A stretch of DNA of 64,000 nt, from contig QANZ01019395.1 in assembly GCA_003254925.1 (NCBI GenBank), forward strand, positions 370,164 through 434,163, given 5' to 3'. The notes beneath the pieces are model-generated. The model had not been told where the DNA came from. It searched no databases and was given only the letters and a program-made list of their open reading frames with translations. Positions 58,401 through 64,000 of this stretch are shown here, piece after piece; the stretch's first letter is position 1; the number at the start of each line of letters is the position of its first letter. Source of the DNA: Chamaecrista fasciculata. Taxonomy: Eukaryota; Streptophyta; Magnoliopsida; Fabales; Fabaceae. The translations under genes were made by a program, and so were the position numbers.

Positions 58401-60551
58401 TGTATATCTATTAAAGAAATATTTTATATTTGATTTAAGATAAAAATACAAATAACACTCTCCATACATTGAAGAAGCTTATAAAGTTTAATTACTACAA
58501 CTAATAGCACATTGTATTTTGTGTTATAAACGCAATGACCAAAGAATTTCCTTGTATAGTAATCGGTAATCACATGCTCCATTACATTAGCACCTCATTC
58601 TTCAATCTTCTCACACCCTACAATGTGAAAACTGAAACCAGAATCCCAGATAACTACACTTAAATTAATAAGAAAGTTCACTACTAAATTGAAAAAGTAG
58701 TCACCTTTTCAGGCTGAAAAAGTTAATTAATTATTTTTTTTCCCAACTTTCAATTTGGTATGAAACTTAAAAAGTTAATTAATTATATGTTCCCTTTCTA
58801 TGAAGAAACTTAAAATATCAGTATATCAAATAACTAGATTATTTATTAGAAGTAGTATAAGAGGATGCTTAATTAGTTGATGGTAGAGGCTAAGGTAATG
58901 TATGACTGGTGGAAATAAAATATTAGAAGTAAATGTGAAGCGTTAAAGTCTGCACACTGCACACTCTCAAACAATTCCAAAAGTTTTGACAAGTCAACTT
59001 TGTAATTAATGATCACGTGTAAGTGTAACTCCTATACGAATACTTATAACTGCAAGTCTAAACTCTAAAGAAGATACCTACGAATTTATAAATTAAGTTA
59101 GGTCAAAATGCATCAAATCAAATGTTCTAAACACCAGTTTTGTTTTTCCTATACTAAATATTGCAACAATAATATATGAGGCTTAAAAGCTACTTCATCA
59201 CATCTCTAATTAAACTGCTTAGTTCTCCAAGGCAAAGATCCAGTTTTTTTTTTTTTAAAAAAGAAACTTACTAAAATAAGTTTTCATATCTGTATACATA
59301 TAAAGTATTGTGTGTTTGTGTGTGTGAATTCATTTATGTTGTTGTGATTTGATGATGGGATTGATATGATTCTTCTTAAATACAAATAAGAAAGCATATA
59401 TCAAAGGGAGATAAAAGAAAAAAGCCAAAAAGAATTGTATTTGATGAAGAAAGATTGGCCAATTTCTACGAAAAAAAAAAAGAAAGGCCAATGGAGAAAT
59501 CAGAATATCCCCTAAATTAAGAACCTAAGTTTTCCTTGATAATTGAATTGGTGCATTAAGAATAATATAACTATAATGAATCTCGTGCTGAATTATAAGA
59601 TTATGATCTTCCCATTTTTCCCGATCACGCTAAAAAATAACTATTATTATAAGATACAGCCAAAGCAATATATAGAAGAAGACAAATTAAATATATATGG
59701 TAAACAAAGAAATGGGACCTTTGCCCCTCATCGATCACACCTTACAGCTATGAGATGGGGTCATGAAGTTTTGACTACAATACTGTGTGATAGATATTAA
59801 AAGAGAAATAAATATTCAAATGAATCCATAATATAATTATAAATATATACAAATATATATATATATATATATATATGCATGGAAAGCAGTCTGTGAATTG
59901 AATAGGAAGAATTTGGTAATGCCTTTTCTGCTCAATTATTGAGAAAAACAAGTGCACCTACCATTGGATTTCAGATTTCTTGCACATAATTTTGAGAATC
60001 ATATAATACCACAAAAACTTTCATTGGGACCTGCATGCATATTGGAAGAACGCCTAATTTTTGCAAATATTAAGAAATTAAACATTTTTCACATTATTAG
60101 TTGGGTTTTTTATTTATGTATTCACAGTTGAGAATTAAATGTTTAAACAGTCAAAGCTTTTAATTAGCCTACCTCTTGAAATTTTTAAAGAAGGGGTATG
60201 CATGGTAATTGGTATAATATTGCAGTCAATTTGAATTGTTGGTATATATGGTAAGCAATATCCATACCAATCTTTAATTTGAAAATTCATAAAGAAGTTT
60301 GAGGGGACTTTATTGAAAGTGTGTTTGAGTATCTAAAGAGATAAGAATTAACATGTGTTAGGTGTTTTTTCAATTATATTTCTTTTTCTCTTAACAAAAA
60401 TGTATTATCGAGGGGGAAAAAATAGTGTGGATACAGATAGTACATGTTTAGGGGCATGCTAAGGTTATTAGATGGGAAATGAGGGTGTGTGTATGAGAGA
60501 GATCATATAAAGAGAGGTATATAACCAATGATTAACAATTGTGTTACGTGT
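58401..60551. other. Intergenic AT-rich DNA, no gene seen
   Basis: About 2.1 kb without a recognised gene. It contains a TG/GTGTG run (about 59309-59326), a TA microsatellite (about 59855-59877) and a possible decayed micro-insertion near 59457-59494. Confidence 0.55.
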
Positions 60552-60560
60552 TTTATTTAA

Positions 60561-61055
60561 AGGTAAACTATACAGATTGTCCCTTTTGTTTGGGATATTT
60601 TAAGATCAGGATTGTGTGGTTTGAAAAGTGGCAATTTAGAGAGTGAGGTTTGCTCCCTGAGTAGAAAAGGGCTCTCTATCTAAAATTTAACAAAAATTTG
60701 GGCTAAAATGTCATTTTAATTAAGACCATAACTATTAATTTTCGAGTGATCTTTTTACAATTATATTCAACTATTTTATCAATAGTCAGAGTAAAAGTTC
60801 TCGAAAATTTTCTATTTTTGCATCAAAGTCTCACTCATAAAAACAAAGAGTCAAATACATAGAAAATTAATAGTTAGGGTTTTAAAATGTTATTTTAGCC
60901 TAAATTTTTGTTAATTTTTGGACGGAGAGTCCTTTTCTGTTAATGGAGCAAACCTTAGTCCCCAAATTACCACTTTTCAAACTACCACTTTTCAAACCAC
61001 AGGGATCCGATCTTGAAATACCTCAAATCACAAGAACTTTCTGGGTAATTTACCC
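60561..61055. mobile_element. MULE-like foldback MITE (family C)
   Basis: 495 bp with the exact 9-bp duplication TTTATTTAA (60552-60560 and 61056-61064). Ends are AGGTAAACTATACAGATTGT and, in reverse complement, GGGTAAATTACCCAGAAAGT. Arms contain TGTGGTTTGAAAAGTGG repeats in inverted order. Non-coding. Confidence 0.82.
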
Positions 61056-61479
61056 TTTATTTAATTAGTTGTGTTTCTTTTTGTTTTATGGATTTAAGCA
61101 CTAAACTCAAGAAAAATATTTTTGTTGTTAATTATCAAGTTTTCTCAATATATACAAAAACATAATGTCAATAGAAAAAAAAAAGCGTAAACTAACGATT
61201 GAGTCATTGTAAGATGATATATTTTTTCAATTCATCAATCAATTAAAGATAAGCTTATAAAATTCAATTACGAATTAAGATATAATCAATTATAATGAAG
61301 TTGGTTATTTTGTTAAAAAAAACAACTGAAATTAAACAAAAATTCTGATATGATTTTAAATTTTATTGATCCATATTCATGAGAAATACAACAAAGGTTT
61401 TATGTTAGCTGTCGCCTAACTAACACAACCCTCCTCTTTTAACGGGCTTGAGACCGTCAATGTAAGCATAAGCAAACAC

Positions 61480-61923
61480 AACTCGTTCTATTGTTGGTAC
61501 TGTGGAAGATAAAAGGGCAGTATGAGTAGAAATTCAACTTGACTGAGATGAAAATGCTTCATTGGATGTGTGGTCATACTATTAATAAAGTCTAAAGATA
61601 AGATTAGGAATAAGGTCATTAGAGAGGAGGTTGGTGTAGCACCTATCATAAAGAATTGGTCGAAACATGCCGTAAGTAGTTCAGGCATGTGCAAAAAAGA
61701 CCTTTAAAGGCCACGGTATGCAGAGTTGACCAAATGGTCGAAAATCTTATAATCCGGGGAAGGGGGAGATTCAAAGAAAATTATCTAAGAAATATTCGGA
61801 AATATCTATCTATCTATCAATAATCTTACGGTTGACATGTGCAAATTTAAAACATGTTGGCGTCAGTTGATCCATATAGCCAACCCCACCTAGTGGGAAA
61901 GGACTTTAGTTATTTATTTTTTT
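61480..61923 (+). mobile_element. RTE LINE 3' end remnant
   Basis: The plus strand reads RTE C-terminal style protein fragments (DKIRNKVIREEVGVAPIIK), broken by stops. It ends with the RTE 3' terminus GTCAGTTGATCCATATAGCC then CAACCCCACCTAGTGGGAAA, plus a T-rich tail. It is the same family as the remnant in STT3A. The MULE-like element 61924-63067 is inserted in its tail. The left boundary is approximate. Confidence 0.75.
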
Positions 61924-63067
61924 GGCCAAAGTCCTATTTTGGTCCCCCAGTTATGCTCAGTGTTCCAAATTGGTCCCCCAGTTATTTTTCGTTCCATATT
62001 GGTCCCTCAGTTATGCAAAACTTGGCAAAGTTGGTCCCTCTAACGTTTTCCATCCATTTCTCCGTTAAAAAAATTGACAAAATTGATTTTTAACTCCTAA
62101 AAGTTTTAATTTTTACCTTAAGGACATTTTTCTCTATAATAGAACCAAAATGTAAGAAAGAAAAAATAAATTGGGGTTTTATTTTATTTCACACAATCTT
62201 TCTATATCTCTCTCTCCTACTCTTCTTCCCTGAAGACAATTCTGCCATTGCCGACAAATCCAAGCTTTTCCCTTTTTCTTCTTCCTCTTCCTTATTCTCT
62301 AAATTACCATTCCGAAGGACCAATTCTACCTTCCTTCTCACGTTCCACCGACTCCTCCGGTGGTGTCGGACGGAATGGTGGAGAAAGGAAGCTCGCAGAT
62401 GGCGACTGAATCGTCGAAATTAGCCGCAAAGCGAGAGGCGCGTACGCCGCCGCTACTGGAACCGATGGTGAAAAGGTTGAAGTCGTAACGGTTAGCAACA
62501 TCGGCTCCGTTTTCGGGCTTGGCACGAACCGTGAAGGTGCAACGGTGGTGGTTTTCGGAGGAGAAGCGAGGATGGTGGGAGAGAGATGATAGGGTTTTGG
62601 GGACAGAAACAAAAGATGGAGAGAGATGATAGGGTTTTAATTTTGGTTTATGAGATTCGGTGTTAGAAGAAGCTTCATACGATTTAGGTTTGAAAGAGAG
62701 ATTTCTGGGAATGTGAATTGTTGGGGGTTTCTGAGTAAGGAATCGCCGAGAAGAAAGATGGTGTGATAGAGAAAGAGAGATAGAAAGATTGGGTGAAATA
62801 AACTAAATCCCCCAAGTTGTTTTTTCTTTCTTACATTTTGGCTCTATTATAGAGAAAAAGGTCCTTGATGCAAAAAATTTAAACTTTTAGGATTTAAAAA
62901 ACAATTTTGTCTTTTTTTTTTAACGGAAAAATGGATGAAAACTTTTAGAGGACTAACTTTGCCAAGTTTTGCATAACTGGGGGACCAATATGGAATGAAA
63001 AATATATAACTGGGGGACCAATTTGGAACACTGAGCATAACTGAGGGACCAAAATAGGACTTTGGCC
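61924..63067. mobile_element. MULE-like element with GGCCAAAGTCC ends (possible Pack-MULE)
   Basis: 1144 bp with ends GGCCAAAGTCCTATTTTGGT and the inverse ..ATAGGACTTTGGCC. TIRs are about 290 bp (61924-62220 and about 62780-63067) with GGTCCCCCAGTTATGC units. Flanks are T-runs (TATTTTTTT versus nine T), consistent with but not proof of a 9-bp TSD. The centre (about 62300-62620) is G+C-rich with an open minus-strand frame (102 aa, Pro/Ser-rich) that I cannot assign; it may be a captured host gene piece. Confidence 0.75.
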
Positions 63068-63075
63068 TTTTTTTT

Positions 63076-63700
63076 TCATAGAAAAAACTTTAGGTGAGTT
63101 GGGCCCCGGGGGTTCACCAAGGCTAAGGCAGGCCTACAGGCTCTATGAACGTTTACAGAGGTACTTACAAATCGCCTATTAATAAGGCCCTAACAACAAT
63201 AAATTTCATTGACATCTCAATTAATAATTGATATTAAAAAATATCATATTAACTATTAAATTTAAACTGATATCTTAACAAAATGACTAAACTAATTATA
63301 AATGTATTAATTGGTAGTGACTAAACTTTATATTGCTATTTTTTATGGATTGAATAAAGAGACTAAATTAGTAATTTATTCTAAAAGAATTTAAATGCTT
63401 AATACATATAGTATTTAAAGTCTTATATTTACTATACAAATGTCTCATCAATTTGTACATATCTATTTTTTACTTAATACATACAAAACTATATATTTTT
63501 TTTCTGAGCGTACAATAGTAAAGGAAATCATTCAGATTTCATCCATATTTGTAGAAAAAGTCAATCAATCAAATAATTAGTAGTCCCGTTAAAAGTTAAA
63601 ACTACAGTATTAAATGATGGATAAATTGCAAAAATGGTCCATGAGATTAGATTTATTTATCCGAGGATATTCTCTGGTTCAAAAATTTGTAATTTGAGCT
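63076..63700. other. AT-rich intergenic DNA after the MULE, no gene seen
   Basis: Starts with a G+C-rich patch (GTGAGTTGGGCCCCGGGGGTT at about 63093) related to the repeat at 22788-22930, then AT-rich sequence without genes. Confidence 0.5.
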
Positions 63701-64000
63701 ATGAAGCATGGACACTGACACGGACACGGGATACGACACGGACACGGACACAGCGACATGTCAAATTCTCAAAATTACGCGACACGACACAGCATATATT
63801 TATATATATAAATAATTAAATATTCATAATTTTTAATGAAAAAATTAAAAATTACAATTTTTATTCATAATATATGTCATATCTATTATTATTTTCTCTT
63901 GCCTATCATGTTAAAGTTACAAAAAATTGATTTATATTCTAAAATTTATGGATATGTGTCGTGTCGGTGTCATACGAGTGTCGGACACTGACACGTGTCT
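63700..64000. repeat. GACACG-rich dispersed repeat, cut by the window end
   Basis: GGACACTGACACG occurs at 63710-63722 and again at 63983-63995. The left part is a run of ACACGGACACGG-type units (63715-63790) and the right has GTGTCGTGTCGGTGTC. The two parts contain both direct and inverted matches. It is likely one end of a larger element whose other end lies beyond 64000. Confidence 0.55.

Noticed and set aside
59457-59494. GGCCAAT repeated around TTCTACG plus an A-rich run
   Set aside because: Only 7 bp match exactly, too short to separate from chance. It may be a decayed member of the micro-insertion set.
62304-62612. 102 aa minus-strand ORF
   Set aside because: It lies in the centre of the MULE-like element 61924-63067 and extends over repeat sequence. 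At best it is a captured fragment, so it is not called as a gene.

Overview
This is a nuclear segment of a flowering-plant genome, most likely a eudicot. It is AT-rich, its genes have many small GT-AG introns, and the intergenic DNA is full of plant-type MITEs, Mutator-like (MULE), PIF/Harbinger, hAT and Stowaway elements, and RTE and L1 LINE remains. I could not resolve the family or genus. One short assembly gap (47 N) lies at 8357-8403.

Genes, left to right. (1) 600-951 (+): last exon of an ABCB/MDR-type ABC transporter whose other exons lie beyond the left edge. (2) 3233-7837 (+): an 11-exon 2-oxoglutarate/Fe(II) dioxygenase of 334 aa, with a 2.25 kb last intron filled by a Harbinger-type element. 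(3) 10100-21287 (-): a 19-exon RNA-dependent RNA polymerase of the RDR3/4/5 (gamma) clade, about 1004 aa, with a DYDGD catalytic motif. (4) 25852-26577 (-): a single-exon DUF761 protein of 241 aa. (5) 35022-35519 (+): a single-exon 165 aa protein of unknown family with an N-terminal membrane or signal segment. (6) 39763-49442 (+): a 23-exon STT3 catalytic subunit of oligosaccharyltransferase (STT3A type, 777 aa). One of its introns holds an RTE LINE remnant split by a solo LTR. The genes act in unrelated processes (transport, oxidation, RNA silencing, a DUF761 protein, ER N-glycosylation), so this is ordinary plant gene order and not a functional cluster.

The intergenic DNA carries most of the surprises. 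I delimited many elements by terminal inverted repeats plus exact target-site duplications (TSDs): at least nine MULE-like foldbacks with 9-bp TSDs, three Harbinger-like elements with TTA/TAA TSDs, one Stowaway (TA), hAT-like elements, a 1.25 kb near-perfect palindrome, and a solo LTR nested in a LINE. Several unrelated MULE-like families have ends built from repeats of a TTGGTCCC-like unit. Four very short poly(A)/poly(T) insertions (10-28 bp) have perfect 11-16 bp TSDs, and a fifth related insertion of 170 bp is also present. They look like extreme 5'-truncated LINE insertions.

The region from 49.4 to 64 kb has no recognisable protein gene. It contains a promoter-like segment at 52.1-52.4 kb with nothing recognised downstream. 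I saw no CRISPR array, rRNA or convincing tRNA gene, and no clearly new biological system. The most useful leads are the micro-insertions, the duplicated splice acceptor and duplicated promoter of the RDR gene, the giant hairpins as possible small-RNA sources, and the unrecognised 165 aa gene.
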